56,279 nucleotides of DNA from Micrococcales bacterium (GCA_024641015.1 JAHEDU010000001.1:1-56279); one strand, 5' to 3'; numbered from the stretch's first letter, positions 1 to 10,323 are shown. Program-made: numbers and translations. Notes: a model not told the origin generated them from the letters alone.

Positions 1-131
1 CGCCCGCACCGACCGTGACCCACTGGGAACAGTTGATGAAGCGTCGAACCATCGAGGAACTCGAAGTCATCCTTGCCGAACGCCGCGAAGAGATGCGCGC
101 AGCCGGAAAGTTCAACTCGAAAGCGGCCTAG
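1..131 (+). CDS. rbpA: RNA polymerase-binding protein RbpA, C-terminal fragment (5' end outside window)
   Basis: Frame 3 reads PAPTVTHWEQLMKRRTIEELEVILAERREEMRAAGKFNSKAA*, matching the RbpA C-terminus (THWDMLLERRSIEELEELL). It sits next to ppm1 as in mycobacteria (Rv2050/Rv2051c). Confidence 0.85.
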   Translation, partial: PAPTVTHWEQLMKRRTIEELEVILAERREEMRAAGKFNSKAA

Positions 132-850
132 CGGCTGACGATGCGCGCAAGCCCCCACAGGGTGATGCGCCACAACGCCTCGACGACGATTCCGAGGTGC
201 ATTTTCGAGACCCCCGCTTCACGTTCACGGAAGACGATCGGGTGTTCGATGACGGCCTCGCCGGTGCGTTCGATTCGGTGGGCGACTTCAATCTGGAAGC
301 AATATCCACTTGACGAAATCGTCGAGAGATTCACTGTGCGAAGTGCATCGGTGCGAATGACTCGAAATCCCGCGGTGAGGTCGTGGATACGAGAGCCGAG
401 AGCGAATCGCGCATAACCGTTGCCCGCGCGCGAAATCGCTTCTCGTACGCGGCTCCAACCAGAGATTGTTCCACCCGGTACCCACCGTGAGCCAATGACG
501 AGCGCCGCCTCGGAGTGTTCGGCAATGGTGACGAGGGTGGCGAGAACCGCGGGGTCGTGCGAGCCGTCGGCGTCCATTTCGGCGACCCATTCGTAATCGC
601 GTTCAAACGCCCACTGAAAACCGGCGATGTAGGCGGGACCGAGACCTGCCTTGACGGTCCGGTGAAGTGTGAATACGCGCGGCGTGGATTGGGCAATGGC
701 GTCGGCGAGAGCTCCCGTGCCGTCGGGCGAGCCGTCATCGACGACGAGAATGTCGATCGCGGAACTGGCTCTGACCCGCTCGATGATTGATGCGAGGTTG
801 TCGATCTCGTTGTACGTCGGAATGATGACAAGTGCCCTAGACATCGGCAC
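128..850 (-). CDS. ppm1: Polyprenol/dolichol-phosphate mannosyltransferase (GT2)
   Basis: VIIPTYNEIDNLASIIERV...VVDDGSPDGTG...AEMDADGSHDP motifs of DPM-type GT2; adjacent to lnt. Confidence 0.92.
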   Translation of the reverse strand: MPMSRALVIIPTYNEIDNLASIIERVRASSAIDILVVDDGSPDGTGALADAIAQSTPRVFTLHRTVKAGLGPAYIAGFQWAFERDYEWVAEMDADGSHDPAVLATLVTIAEHSEAALVIGSRWVPGGTISGWSRVREAISRAGNGYARFALGSRIHDLTAGFRVIRTDALRTVNLSTISSSGYCFQIEVAHRIERTGEAVIEHPIVFREREAGVSKMHLGIVVEALWRITLWGLARIVSR

Positions 851-2351
851 CCAATCGTCGACGAACGAGAGGCGCGACGAGGGGCACTACTCCCCCGATG
901 ATGAGCGCCCATTCGAGCGGCAAACCAATCACTGAAGCGGGAGTGACCACCGTTGACAGCGGAACGTCGGCGACCATCACGCCGGGTTCGAACGGAGTCA
1001 AGCGGTCAATGTCGCTTCCGTCCGGCGCAATGATTGCGCTGACCCCGACCGTTGATGTGTTCACGACCGCGCGACCCGTTTCGACGGCACGCATGCGGGC
1101 GATCCCGAGCTGCTGAATGTTTTCGTCGGTGTGCCCGAAGTCGGAGTTGTTCGTCGGCGCGATGATGACGTTCGCCCCGCCGGACAGGATTGAGCTGAAC
1201 AGGCCGTCGTCAACGATGTCGTAACAGATGGCGATGCCGGCCTTAACTCCGTTGAACTCGAAGATGGGGTCGCGCGTGCCCAGCGTGTAGTCGCGCGGAA
1301 CCATGTCGAACAGGTCCGGTGCGAGCGGATAGAAGAAGTCGCGTTCGGGAAGGTACTCGGCGAACGGGACGGGGTGCACCTTGTCGTACTGGTCGACGGC
1401 GCCCTTGCCCGCTTCCCACATCAACGCCGAGTTGAACATCTCATCGCCGTCTTCGGTGATCGTGCCGAAGATGAAGGGCGCACCTGTTTCGGTCGAGATG
1501 AGGTCGGCAAAGTTGGCAATTTCGGGGTTGGAGAGCGGATTGATGTCCATCGCGTTCTCGGGCCACACGACGGCGTCGACCTTCCCGATCGAGACCGCCT
1601 GCATCGCGTCGAAGTGGTTTTGAATTGCGTCACCCTGACGCGCGGTGGAGAACAAAGCCGAATCGCTGTTACCCTGCACTGCCGCGACGCGGAACGAACC
1701 GCTCGGCGCGGTGACGAGAAGCAGATACGGAAGCGGAAGCAGGGCCGCGAGGGCGGCGACAACGATAGTGACGCGCTGGATGAGGACGCGGCGGGTGCCG
1801 CCCCACTGGACGAGCAGAACAGTGACGACACAGGCGAAGACGAGAACTGCGGAGGCACCGGACATCCCGAACAGGGTCGCGAGATAGCGAAGTGGCGTGT
1901 CGGCCTGGCTTTGGCTGACGCGTGCCCACGCGAACCCGCCCCAGGGCCACTGCGCTGCGATTGCTTCGCGGGTGGTCCATGCCGCGGCGATGAGGACGCC
2001 GGCCAGCAGGATTCCCCGCACCGAATGCAAGTTGAGGTGGGTTGTCCCCCGCCAAGCGGCGACGAGCAGGACTCCGCCGATCGCAAACAAGACGGCCTGC
2101 ATGGCTACCAGGCCGGCCCACGGAACGATTCCGAGGTAAATCGTCAACCAGCGCGCGACGCTTCCGTAGTACGCGAACCCGACGGCGAAGCCGAGCAGTG
2201 CGCCGGCACGGTAACTCGCACCGCGAAACGCGAACACCATCATGGGAAGTCCGACGAGCATGAGAACGGCAATCCCGGGCTGTGGGTACGCGAGGCTGGC
2301 GATAATCGCACCGCCCACCGCCAACAACAGGCGCGACAGCAACGGTTTCAC
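837..2351 (-). CDS. lnt: Apolipoprotein N-acyltransferase
   Basis: Polytopic N-terminus plus nitrilase-like domain (VVWPENAMD, YDKVHPVPFAEYLP, GIAICYDIVDD). Confidence 0.93.
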   Translation of the reverse strand: MKPLLSRLLLAVGGAIIASLAYPQPGIAVLMLVGLPMMVFAFRGASYRAGALLGFAVGFAYYGSVARWLTIYLGIVPWAGLVAMQAVLFAIGGVLLVAAWRGTTHLNLHSVRGILLAGVLIAAAWTTREAIAAQWPWGGFAWARVSQSQADTPLRYLATLFGMSGASAVLVFACVVTVLLVQWGGTRRVLIQRVTIVVAALAALLPLPYLLLVTAPSGSFRVAAVQGNSDSALFSTARQGDAIQNHFDAMQAVSIGKVDAVVWPENAMDINPLSNPEIANFADLISTETGAPFIFGTITEDGDEMFNSALMWEAGKGAVDQYDKVHPVPFAEYLPERDFFYPLAPDLFDMVPRDYTLGTRDPIFEFNGVKAGIAICYDIVDDGLFSSILSGGANVIIAPTNNSDFGHTDENIQQLGIARMRAVETGRAVVNTSTVGVSAIIAPDGSDIDRLTPFEPGVMVADVPLSTVVTPASVIGLPLEWALIIGGVVPLVAPLVRRRLGADV

Positions 2352-2368
2352 TGTGTCAGCCTAAACGG

Positions 2369-4720
2369 TTACAGCGAGGCGGAATCGGCAACGATTCCAC
2401 GGCGAATGGTCGGGATGGTGGCACGTGCGACTTCCGCAAGCGCTGGGGGCGCAACGTGCGCGATCTGGTCGAGCGAGTCGATGACCTGCTTCGCCCAACG
2501 GACGAAATCGCCACCGGCGAGGTTGCACTCTTTGAGCACATCGTCGAGGCGCTGCCCCTTCGCCCACCGTTGAATTCCGAGCGCTAAACCGTACGCGAGC
2601 GGCGGGGTGACTTCGAGGTTCTCTTTGTCCTCGGCGATGTTGATGTCGTCCCAGACGTGTTCCATCGCGGTTGTGATCGCCTGAAAGTCGCCCTTGGGGA
2701 TTCGGCGTTGCATGTCGACGTCGTCGTCACGGCGCGCTTCGTACAGGGCGGTTGACAGCACGGCAGCGAGCATCGGTCCGTCGAGGTCGTCCCACAGTCC
2801 GCGGCGAAGGCACTCGGCGACGAGAAGGTCGCGCTCGCCGTAGATACGCTGCAGGGAAACGCCCGCGGCGGTCAGTGTGTAATCGTCGTCGGCGGGAATC
2901 AAATACCCGTTGACTTCGAGAATGCGGCACACGCGGTCGAAAATGCTCGCAATCGCGCCTGTCTTCGAGCGAATCTGGTTCGCCATACGGTCGGTCTGGC
3001 TCTGCAGTTTCCAGAACCGCTCCCCCCAGCGCGCGTGCTTCTCGCGGTCGGGGCATGTGTGGCACGGGTGCTTGCGCATCTTTCCGCGAAGCTTTTCGAT
3101 CTGGTCGGCTCGCTTCTTTTGCAGCGTGTGCGGGTTGTGGGTGCCGCGCGTCGACTTGCCTTCAAGATCCGTTAGCTCTCGACGAATGCGGGAATAGTCA
3201 CGGAAGTCACCGAGGTGGCACTCCATCGCCTCGGCGTATTGCTTCAGCGATTCCTGGTTACCCCTCACCGTCTGAGCCAGGTCAACGACCGCGCTGTCAG
3301 CCTGGAACTGCGCGAACGAACGCTCGAGGATCTCGCGTGCTTCGGTGCGGCCGTATCGGTCGATGAGGTTCACCGCCATGTTGTAGGTCGGTTTGAAGCT
3401 TGAATAGAGCGGGTACGCGCGACGCGAAGCCAACATCCCCAGAGCGTGAGGGTTCATTCCATCGCGCCAAAGAATCACCGAGTGGCCTTCGACGTCGATT
3501 CCGCGGCGACCCGCGCGGCCCGTCAATTGGGTGTACTCCCCCGGCGTGATCGCGACCCGGGACTCGCCGTTGAATTTGTCCAACTTGTCGAGAACGACGC
3601 TGCGCGCGGGCATGTTGATTCCCAGTGCGAGCGTCTCGGTCGCGAAGACGAGTTTCACGAGTTTGCGACGGAACAGGTGCTCGACGGTTTCCTTGAACAC
3701 CGGAATCAAACCGGCGTGGTGCGCGGCGACTCCGGACAGCAGTGCGTCCTCCCACTGGTGGAAGCCCAGCGACGACAGGTCGTCTGCCGAGAGGTGCGCG
3801 GTGCGTTGGTCGATTGCGTCCTGGATCTCGCGGCGCTCCTCCGGCGTGGTGAGCACAGTGTCCGAGAACACGATGTCGCGAACCGCGTTGTCGCATCCGA
3901 CGCGCGAGAAAACGAAGTAGATGGCCGGAAGCATCGAGTGCTCCTCGAGCACGCGGGCGACCTGGATCGGAGCGGTGCGACCGCCACCGCCATTGCGGAA
4001 GCCCCGACGACCCTGGTGCCCGCGGGCCTGTCCGCGGCCAAGTCCCTGGATGTCACGGTGGATTCGCGGAGGGTTCTGAAATTCCCCACCCGGCTCGAAC
4101 AGTTCGTAGAGGTCACCGCGCGCGTACACGTGCTGGAACAAAGGGACGGGTCGATCCTCGGACACGATGATGTCGGTCTGACCGCGCACGACCCCCAACC
4201 ACTCGCCGAACTCTTCCGCGTTCGACACGGTTGCCGACAGTGACACGAGGATGACGCTCTGCGGCAGGTGAAGTATGACCTCTTCCCACACGGGTCCACG
4301 GAACTTGTCGGCCAGGTAGTGAACCTCGTCCATGATGACGAAACGCAGGTTCGTGAGCAGGTCGCTCTGTGCGTAGAGCATGTTGCGCAGAACTTCGGTC
4401 GTCATGATGACGATTCGCGCGGTCGGGTTGATGCTCGTGTCGCCCGTCAACAGACCGACGGCGTCCGGTCCGTACACCGCGACGAGGTCCTGGTACTTCT
4501 GGTTCGACAGCGCCTTCATCGGGGTCGTGTAGAAAACCTTGTCGTCGAGGTTCTGCTGGGCCAGGTACACCGCGAAGTCGGCGACGACGGTCTTTCCCGC
4601 GCCGGTGGGTGCTGCGACGAGGACGCCGTGCCCCGCCTCCAGGGAGCGACAGGACTCGAGTTGAAAGTGATCGAGCGGGAATGGCTGAGCGCGACAGAAT
4701 TCGTCGATGACGACGCTCAT
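2369..4720 (-). CDS. helY: Ski2-like DEAD/DEAH-box RNA helicase (HelY family)
   Basis: APTGAGKTVVADFAVY (Walker A), MDEVHYLAD, ATETLALGINMPARSVV, QLTGRAGRRGID. Confidence 0.92.
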   Translation of the reverse strand: MSVVIDEFCRAQPFPLDHFQLESCRSLEAGHGVLVAAPTGAGKTVVADFAVYLAQQNLDDKVFYTTPMKALSNQKYQDLVAVYGPDAVGLLTGDTSINPTARIVIMTTEVLRNMLYAQSDLLTNLRFVIMDEVHYLADKFRGPVWEEVILHLPQSVILVSLSATVSNAEEFGEWLGVVRGQTDIIVSEDRPVPLFQHVYARGDLYELFEPGGEFQNPPRIHRDIQGLGRGQARGHQGRRGFRNGGGGRTAPIQVARVLEEHSMLPAIYFVFSRVGCDNAVRDIVFSDTVLTTPEERREIQDAIDQRTAHLSADDLSSLGFHQWEDALLSGVAAHHAGLIPVFKETVEHLFRRKLVKLVFATETLALGINMPARSVVLDKLDKFNGESRVAITPGEYTQLTGRAGRRGIDVEGHSVILWRDGMNPHALGMLASRRAYPLYSSFKPTYNMAVNLIDRYGRTEAREILERSFAQFQADSAVVDLAQTVRGNQESLKQYAEAMECHLGDFRDYSRIRRELTDLEGKSTRGTHNPHTLQKKRADQIEKLRGKMRKHPCHTCPDREKHARWGERFWKLQSQTDRMANQIRSKTGAIASIFDRVCRILEVNGYLIPADDDYTLTAAGVSLQRIYGERDLLVAECLRRGLWDDLDGPMLAAVLSTALYEARRDDDVDMQRRIPKGDFQAITTAMEHVWDDINIAEDKENLEVTPPLAYGLALGIQRWAKGQRLDDVLKECNLAGGDFVRWAKQVIDSLDQIAHVAPPALAEVARATIPTIRRGIVADSASL

Positions 4721-5490
4721 GACAACGCGCCTAGCGCCGCGGCTTCACGACGGGCGAGGCGACGGTCATGGATGGCGGCGACCCCGGCGGCGAGGAAATA
4801 CAGCGCGACCATCGGGATTGCAAGGAGAAACATCGAAATGACGTCAGCCGCGGGAGTTGCGAGAGCGGTGAATGTGGTGATGAGGACGATTGCCCAACGC
4901 CACCCCTTGAGGATTGAGCGGGCGCTCAAGACGCGGGTGAAGTTCAACAGCACGATGAAGACGGGCAAGACGAAACCGATTCCGATAGCGAGGATGAACT
5001 TAATCGAGAAGTCGAGGTAGTAGCGCGCGGTCAGCAGTGTCGTCGTTCCGTCGGGCGCGAACCCCGTCATCAATTCGACGACGTGCGGGAAGACCCACCA
5101 GCCGGCGAAGCAGCCGGCGAAGAACAGCGGAATCGCGGTGCCCAAGAACCCCAAAACGTAAGCCTTTTCGCGGCGGACGAGCGCTGGGGTGATGAACGCC
5201 CAGATTTGCCACAGCCAAAACGGACTCGTCGCAACCAACCCCACCGTCATCGCGATGGCAATCTTCGTATCAAACGCCTCAGAAATGGACGTGTAGTTGA
5301 TCTGTGCGAGACGGTGGCTGGTTGCCGCGACCGCGTTGAGCGGGGTGCTGAGCGCGGCCCAGACGGCGTCGGCGACAAGGAAACCTCCGACCGCCGCGAC
5401 GGCGATGACCGCCGCCGAGAGAAACAGCCTGCGTCGAAATTCGACAAGGTGCTCCCCGAGCGACATTCGCCCCTCGGGATTACGCGCCAT
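4717..5490 (-). CDS. tatC: Sec-independent protein translocase TatC
   Basis: MSLGEHLVEFRRRLF N-terminus and six predicted TM helices; adjacent to tatA. Confidence 0.96.
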   Translation of the reverse strand: MARNPEGRMSLGEHLVEFRRRLFLSAAVIAVAAVGGFLVADAVWAALSTPLNAVAATSHRLAQINYTSISEAFDTKIAIAMTVGLVATSPFWLWQIWAFITPALVRREKAYVLGFLGTAIPLFFAGCFAGWWVFPHVVELMTGFAPDGTTTLLTARYYLDFSIKFILAIGIGFVLPVFIVLLNFTRVLSARSILKGWRWAIVLITTFTALATPAADVISMFLLAIPMVALYFLAAGVAAIHDRRLARREAAALGALS

Positions 5491-5492
5491 CG

Positions 5493-5672
5493 CTACTTGG
5501 CTGGCTTGTCAGTCGAGTCGTCGTCCGTCTTGTCGGACTTCATCTCGTTGCGGAAGATCTTGAGCGACTGACCGAGGCTCTTGGCGAGACCGGGCAGCTT
5601 CGGAGCGCCGAACACCAGCAGGATGACGACGAGAAGGATGAGAAAGTGCCATCCGTTGAGGTTCCCGAGCAT
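5493..5672 (-). CDS. tatA: Twin-arginine translocase subunit TatA (59 aa, not in ORF track)
   Basis: Translates to MLGNLNGWHFLILLVVILLVFGAPKLPGLAKSLGQSLKIFRNEMKSDKTDDDSTDKPAK; canonical TatA with upstream SD AAGGAG. Confidence 0.95.
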   Translation of the reverse strand: MLGNLNGWHFLILLVVILLVFGAPKLPGLAKSLGQSLKIFRNEMKSDKTDDDSTDKPAK

Positions 5673-5714
5673 GGTGGACTCCTTAGAAAATCGTTCGGTT
5701 CAAGTGTACGAGCG

Positions 5715-6701
5715 TTACGCGGACTCGGCGTACGCGGCGAGTGCTTCCCGTGCGAATTCCGCCACCGCGCTGCGAACCTCTGCGGGACCCGTGATCTGGG
5801 CAACCGACGACAGTGGCGCCACCATGCGAATCGCGCTGGCGACGTGGGTGAACGGAATCGTCACCGTCTCGCGCTCCCCCGACTTGTCGGGCTTGTCGCC
5901 GGGTTGTCGGTACGCCGCAATGAGGGGCGAGGCCGACGAGTCAATGACGACCGTCACCTGAACGTCGTCATCGTGTGCGTCAAACATCGAACCAGAAAGG
6001 GCGAGAGTGTCGATCGCGCGAGGCTCGACGGGCACGTCGGTGACGGTCAGTCCCTCGATTGAGTCGAGGTTGAACGTGCGCATCTCGTCGCGCGACAGGC
6101 ACCAACCGCTCACGTAACGCTGGCCGTTCTCGACGATCTGGCGATACGGCTCGATCGTGCGCTCGCCGCGGTCGCCCTTGTTGTTCGTGTACGTGAACGA
6201 GATGCGAACACCGGACTCGATGGCGTCCTGGATGGCGCTCGCGGTGGGGTTGTCTGCATCGATGGCAACGGCGAACACGTCCGTCGGGCGGCCACCATCC
6301 TCGCCGCGCAGTTTGTCAATGAGGGGTTCGAGTTCGCGCAGACGGCGATAGTGCGGGTGCGCCTTGAGCAGTTCGAGACCAGCGAGGAACATCGCCTTCT
6401 GGCGAGCGGCGAACGGAGCCGGCACCTGCAGGGTCTCTGCGACGGTGAGGACGACGGTCTTGTCCTCGTCCCACAGGTCCCAGTCGATGTTGAACAGTTC
6501 AGTGTCGAAGTTCAGTCGAGCCTCGTTCGCACCGCCGTCGCAGGCGATAGCGATGATCGCGTCGGTCACGCGGTCCTCGGACACATCAAAGCGCGCGGCG
6601 ATTTCCGAGACGTTAGTGACGCCGCGCGTGAGGACGAACGGAACAATCGCGAGGAAGAGGTTGAGGCGGTCGCGTGCGCTGTCTCCGGTGGGTCTAGCCA
6701 T
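5715..6701 (-). CDS. pafC: WYL-domain transcriptional regulator PafC
   Basis: WYL-type protein following a second WYL gene with 8-nt overlap and next to tatA. Start at MARPTGDSARDRLN preferred over the longer ORF. Confidence 0.88.
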   Translation of the reverse strand: MARPTGDSARDRLNLFLAIVPFVLTRGVTNVSEIAARFDVSEDRVTDAIIAIACDGGANEARLNFDTELFNIDWDLWDEDKTVVLTVAETLQVPAPFAARQKAMFLAGLELLKAHPHYRRLRELEPLIDKLRGEDGGRPTDVFAVAIDADNPTASAIQDAIESGVRISFTYTNNKGDRGERTIEPYRQIVENGQRYVSGWCLSRDEMRTFNLDSIEGLTVTDVPVEPRAIDTLALSGSMFDAHDDDVQVTVVIDSSASPLIAAYRQPGDKPDKSGERETVTIPFTHVASAIRMVAPLSSVAQITGPAEVRSAVAEFAREALAAYAESA

Positions 6702-7659
6702 GGTCTGCCGCCAATCGTTCGAGTCGGGCGATGACCGCGTCGCGCAGGCTCTGCGGTTCCAAGACGATGGCTTCGGCACCGTATTCGCACAGTTCATCAG
6801 CGAACACCGCTTCGTCGAGATAGTGAACGGTGTACAGATCACCGTCGACAGTCGTACCTTCACGGTTCGCGAGGGCGACGGCCGCCTTGGTGTTGGGCTT
6901 CACGCGAACGGTCGCCGCCAGCGACGACCAGAGGTCCATCAGGTGCTTTGCGAACGCCGTTCCCGCACGAAGATCGGGGGTGACCGTCGCCGGGCCTGAT
7001 TTCTGAACCTTGCCGACGATTCGGCGAAGCAGGAACGTGCGTTCAGCGTCGCGATCGTGGTCGAACGCGAGCAGGTGCCAGCGACCGTCATAAATCGCAA
7101 GGGCGAGTGGTGACACGCGACGAAGTTCGGGTTTCGCCTGACCGGGCTTGAGGTACGGGAAAGTCAGGTCGCTTCCGCTCGTCAGTGCGTCGGCAATGAC
7201 CGGATATGCCGTGTCGCGCGTGTCGATGCGCGGCGCGTATTCGACCAGGTCACTGTCGCCGTCCACATCAGCCGCGAGGAGTTTCATCTTCGCTTCACGG
7301 GCGTCGTTCGAGTGTGCGCTTTCGCGCCACACCGCGCTGGCGGCGGTCAGCAGCGACACCTCGGCCGCGGTGAAGGTCAACGCTTCGTAGTCAGACTCGG
7401 AAATCGAATACACCGCGTCAGCCGGGTTTTCGGTGTCGCTCGTCGTCAACGGGATTCCCATCGACTTCAATTCGTCCTTGTCGCGGTCGAACTTCTTGTT
7501 CAGCGCGTCCGTCGCGCCCTTCGTCAGATAATCCTCGCGATAGCCGCGAACGGTCTCAAAGATCTCTTGTTTCGACATCCCGTGGCGCGACGGAATGAGC
7601 GCGAGAATCAGGCACCACAGCCGCTCTTCCGCGGGAACATCGTTGTCAAAGAGGGTCAC
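6694..7659 (-). CDS. pafB: WYL-domain transcriptional regulator PafB
   Basis: Tandem WYL protein. GTG at 7659 preferred because TAGAGT lies 6 nt upstream (leaderless); the ORF track starts at 7665. Confidence 0.86.
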   Translation of the reverse strand: MTLFDNDVPAEERLWCLILALIPSRHGMSKQEIFETVRGYREDYLTKGATDALNKKFDRDKDELKSMGIPLTTSDTENPADAVYSISESDYEALTFTAAEVSLLTAASAVWRESAHSNDAREAKMKLLAADVDGDSDLVEYAPRIDTRDTAYPVIADALTSGSDLTFPYLKPGQAKPELRRVSPLALAIYDGRWHLLAFDHDRDAERTFLLRRIVGKVQKSGPATVTPDLRAGTAFAKHLMDLWSSLAATVRVKPNTKAAVALANREGTTVDGDLYTVHYLDEAVFADELCEYGAEAIVLEPQSLRDAVIARLERLAADHG

Positions 7660-7716
7660 AGTCACACTCTAATTGCCCGGCGTGTGGTCCGCGTGACATT
7701 TTCTCGTGAGCGAAAA

Positions 7717-8703
7717 CTAGCGAATGCCGAGGATGTCGATGACGAAAATCATGGTCGATCCGTCCGGAATGGATGCCGGCGCCTTGCCGGTCGGGTAACC
7801 CTCCGACGGCGGGATGACGACGAGAACACGCGAGCCGACGGACTGACCGATGAGGGCCTTCGCGAAGCCGGGGACGACTCCCTGGCCGTTGTTCGTCGTG
7901 AAGTCCTGCGCGAGAAGGTTTGCCGGGCGATCCTTGTCCCATGTGCTGTCGAAGACGCTTCCACCCCACAGAACGCCTGTGTAGTGGGCGACGACGGTCT
8001 GGCCTTCGGCAACGACAGCACCGTCGCCCTTGGTCAACGTCGAGATGCGCAACTCGGTCGGTGCGTCGGTGTTGGGGACCGCGATTCCGGGGCGGCCGTT
8101 CGGGTCAGACGTGACCGCGGGCATTCCGTCCTGAGCAAGCTGAGCCGCACCAGAAGACTTGCCCGGGTATGCCGCCACGACGTCGAAGACGACAGCGACG
8201 GTGTCGGTCGCCTTGAGAGCGTTGCCCGTCACGTCGCCGAAGATTTCCTTGACGGTTCCGGTGAGGGCGATGCGCGAACCGGCGCGCTGGCACAGGAACG
8301 CTTCGGCGAGGACGTTGGTCCCCGAAAGAACGTGAAGACGCTCGGCCTGGCCGGCCTGGTACGACGTGGCGGTGAGCTCCTGCTGGTCGTCACCGCGAAC
8401 GACGACGGCGTCGAAGTCGACGTAGTCACCGTTGGTGATGAGTCGGCCGTTGCCCTCCTGGACGACAGCGACGGCGGACTTGCGCGAGACGAGAGGCTTC
8501 GGGAAGTCGACGGTCGGCTTGGTGCCGAGCGCTCCGGGTGCGGTGACGAGTGCTGCGCTGCCTTCGGGAAGAGTCGGCTCACACGCGGTTGCCGGTGCGC
8601 AACCCACGAGGGTCGCTGACAGGACGGCTGCGCTGGCTACGACAGCAACAAGACGGGAAATGGAACGCACGGAAACCTCTTTCGACGAGTCAAGTCTATT
8701 CAT
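7717..8703 (-). CDS. FKBP-type peptidyl-prolyl cis-trans isomerase, predicted lipoprotein
   Basis: Signal with lipobox LSATLVGC; C-terminal FKBP motifs (VVAHYTGVLWGGSVFDSTWD, GYPTGKAPASIPDGSTMIFVIDILGI). Confidence 0.88.
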   Translation of the reverse strand: MNRLDSSKEVSVRSISRLVAVVASAAVLSATLVGCAPATACEPTLPEGSAALVTAPGALGTKPTVDFPKPLVSRKSAVAVVQEGNGRLITNGDYVDFDAVVVRGDDQQELTATSYQAGQAERLHVLSGTNVLAEAFLCQRAGSRIALTGTVKEIFGDVTGNALKATDTVAVVFDVVAAYPGKSSGAAQLAQDGMPAVTSDPNGRPGIAVPNTDAPTELRISTLTKGDGAVVAEGQTVVAHYTGVLWGGSVFDSTWDKDRPANLLAQDFTTNNGQGVVPGFAKALIGQSVGSRVLVVIPPSEGYPTGKAPASIPDGSTMIFVIDILGIR

Positions 8704-9670
8704 CGCGTGTTGCGGCGATGTCACGATTCGAGACCGCTTCGCGTGTGGCTTTGCGCAATCGCTTTGCCGACGACTCGCGCTGACCGATCGCTCCGGGAGT
8801 CCACGCTTCGATGTCGGCATCGTCGAATTCGGGCTTGTTTCGACGAGTGCGCGGTGGGACGGTTCCGTCGGTTAGGCGACGAGCGGTGATGAGGAATCCG
8901 GTGTGAGCGACCATGCGGTGGTCGGGGCGAACGGCGAGTCCTTCGACGTGCCATCCGCGCACCAGCGTCTCGAACTGTTCGATGTTGGTGAAGCCGGAAT
9001 GTTGGCGCAACGCCTCGACCGTGCGGGACATTTGGGTGACCGTCGCGACGTAACAGACGATGACTCCCCCGGCAACGAGAGCGTCGCCAACGACGTCGAC
9101 ACATTCCCACGGTGCGAGCATGTCGAGGACCACACGATCCACCTCACCCGGCGCGAACGCTTTGGGAAGTTCATCAACCAGATCGCCGATGCGAACGTTA
9201 TGCGTGGCGGGGGTTTCGCCAAAGAAGCTGGCGATGTTGGCCTGGGCAATCTCGGCGAATTCGGCGCGACGTTCAAAGCTCGTAACTGAACCGGACTCCC
9301 CCACGGCGCGAAGAAGTGACAGGGTGAGAGCGCCGGAACCGATGCCCGCCTCGACGACGACGGCGCCCGGGAAAATGTCGCCAAACGTGACGATCTGGGC
9401 GGCATCCTTGGGATACACAATCGCTGCACCGCGCGGCATTGACATGGCGAAGTCGTCAAGCAGCGGGCGAAACGCGAGGTATTCGACACCGTGCGAGTTG
9501 GCGACGACCGAACCCTCGGGAACATCAATCAGCTGCTCGTGTTTGAGGACGCCCTTGTGCGAGTGGCATTCGCCGCCCGGCGTCAACGACACGGTGACGT
9601 GGCGACCCTTGTTGTCAGTGAGCTGGACGCGATCGCCCCACTGGAAAGGGCCGCGGTGTGCGCGGGTCAT
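8696..9670 (-). CDS. trmI: tRNA (adenine-N1)-methyltransferase
   Basis: RGAAIVYPKDAAQIVTFGDIFPGAVVVEAGIGSGALTLSLLRAVG, hallmark of the TrmI family. Confidence 0.92.
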   Translation of the reverse strand: MTRAHRGPFQWGDRVQLTDNKGRHVTVSLTPGGECHSHKGVLKHEQLIDVPEGSVVANSHGVEYLAFRPLLDDFAMSMPRGAAIVYPKDAAQIVTFGDIFPGAVVVEAGIGSGALTLSLLRAVGESGSVTSFERRAEFAEIAQANIASFFGETPATHNVRIGDLVDELPKAFAPGEVDRVVLDMLAPWECVDVVGDALVAGGVIVCYVATVTQMSRTVEALRQHSGFTNIEQFETLVRGWHVEGLAVRPDHRMVAHTGFLITARRLTDGTVPPRTRRNKPEFDDADIEAWTPGAIGQRESSAKRLRKATREAVSNRDIAATRDE

Positions 9671-10323
9671 CGTCGCGCCTCGAAAACCTCGGCGATGTGA
9701 GACACGTCACGACCAACGAGGGTGTGCCACATCGCGTAGTCGGGATTCTCGGGAAGCGGAACGTGCAACGGAACGGCAATCGTCACGCAACCAGCCGCAA
9801 TGGCTGACTGCGAACCGGGACCGGAATCCTCCATCGCGACACATTCGGAAGGGTGCGCGCCGGCGGCCGCAGCACCCAGTTGATACGGCTCGGGGTGAGG
9901 CTTGGCGTGAGTGACGGCGTCCCCCGTGATGAGGTTGGTGAAAACGCCCAACGCCTCGGCAATCGGGTCGGCCGACGAGCGATACGACATCGTCACCATG
10001 ACCTGTTCGATTCCCGCGTCATGAATGCTGCGGATAAGTTCTCGTGCACCCGGTCGCCACGGAATTTCACGATCAACCATCTCGTTGACCTCGTCGACCA
10101 TGCGGTTCACAATCTCGTCGACGGGCAGGTCGACACCGCGCTTCTGCAGGAATTCGGCCGCATTGACGAGCCCATTACCAACCAGCGACAGCCCGTCTGC
10201 CTCGGTCCACTCACCGCCAAACGACTCGACGAGTCGTTGTTCCGTGATCAGCCAATAGGGCTCGGAATCGATGATTGTTCCATCGAGGTCCCACAAAACG
10301 GCTTTCGGATACACGGCGCTCAC
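9667..10323 (-). CDS. HAD-superfamily hydrolase (beta-phosphoglucomutase-like)
   Basis: AVLWDLDGTIIDSEPYW motif, ...AKPHPEPYQLGAAA..., MEDSGPGSQSAIAAG. GTG start at 10323 with TAGACT 7 nt upstream. Confidence 0.88.
   Translation of the reverse strand: MSAVYPKAVLWDLDGTIIDSEPYWLITEQRLVESFGGEWTEADGLSLVGNGLVNAAEFLQKRGVDLPVDEIVNRMVDEVNEMVDREIPWRPGARELIRSIHDAGIEQVMVTMSYRSSADPIAEALGVFTNLITGDAVTHAKPHPEPYQLGAAAAGAHPSECVAMEDSGPGSQSAIAAGCVTIAVPLHVPLPENPDYAMWHTLVGRDVSHIAEVFEARR

Noticed and set aside
1374-2573. 399-aa and similar long antisense frames (also 24244-25488, 36419-37723)
   Set aside because: Same reason: mirror ORFs over lnt, treS and sufB with no motif or independent start signal.
9613-9640. 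TTGTCAGTG resembling the PafBC/RecA-NDp promoter motif
   Set aside because: Lies inside trmI and lacks a TANNNT at the required 8-nt spacing downstream.
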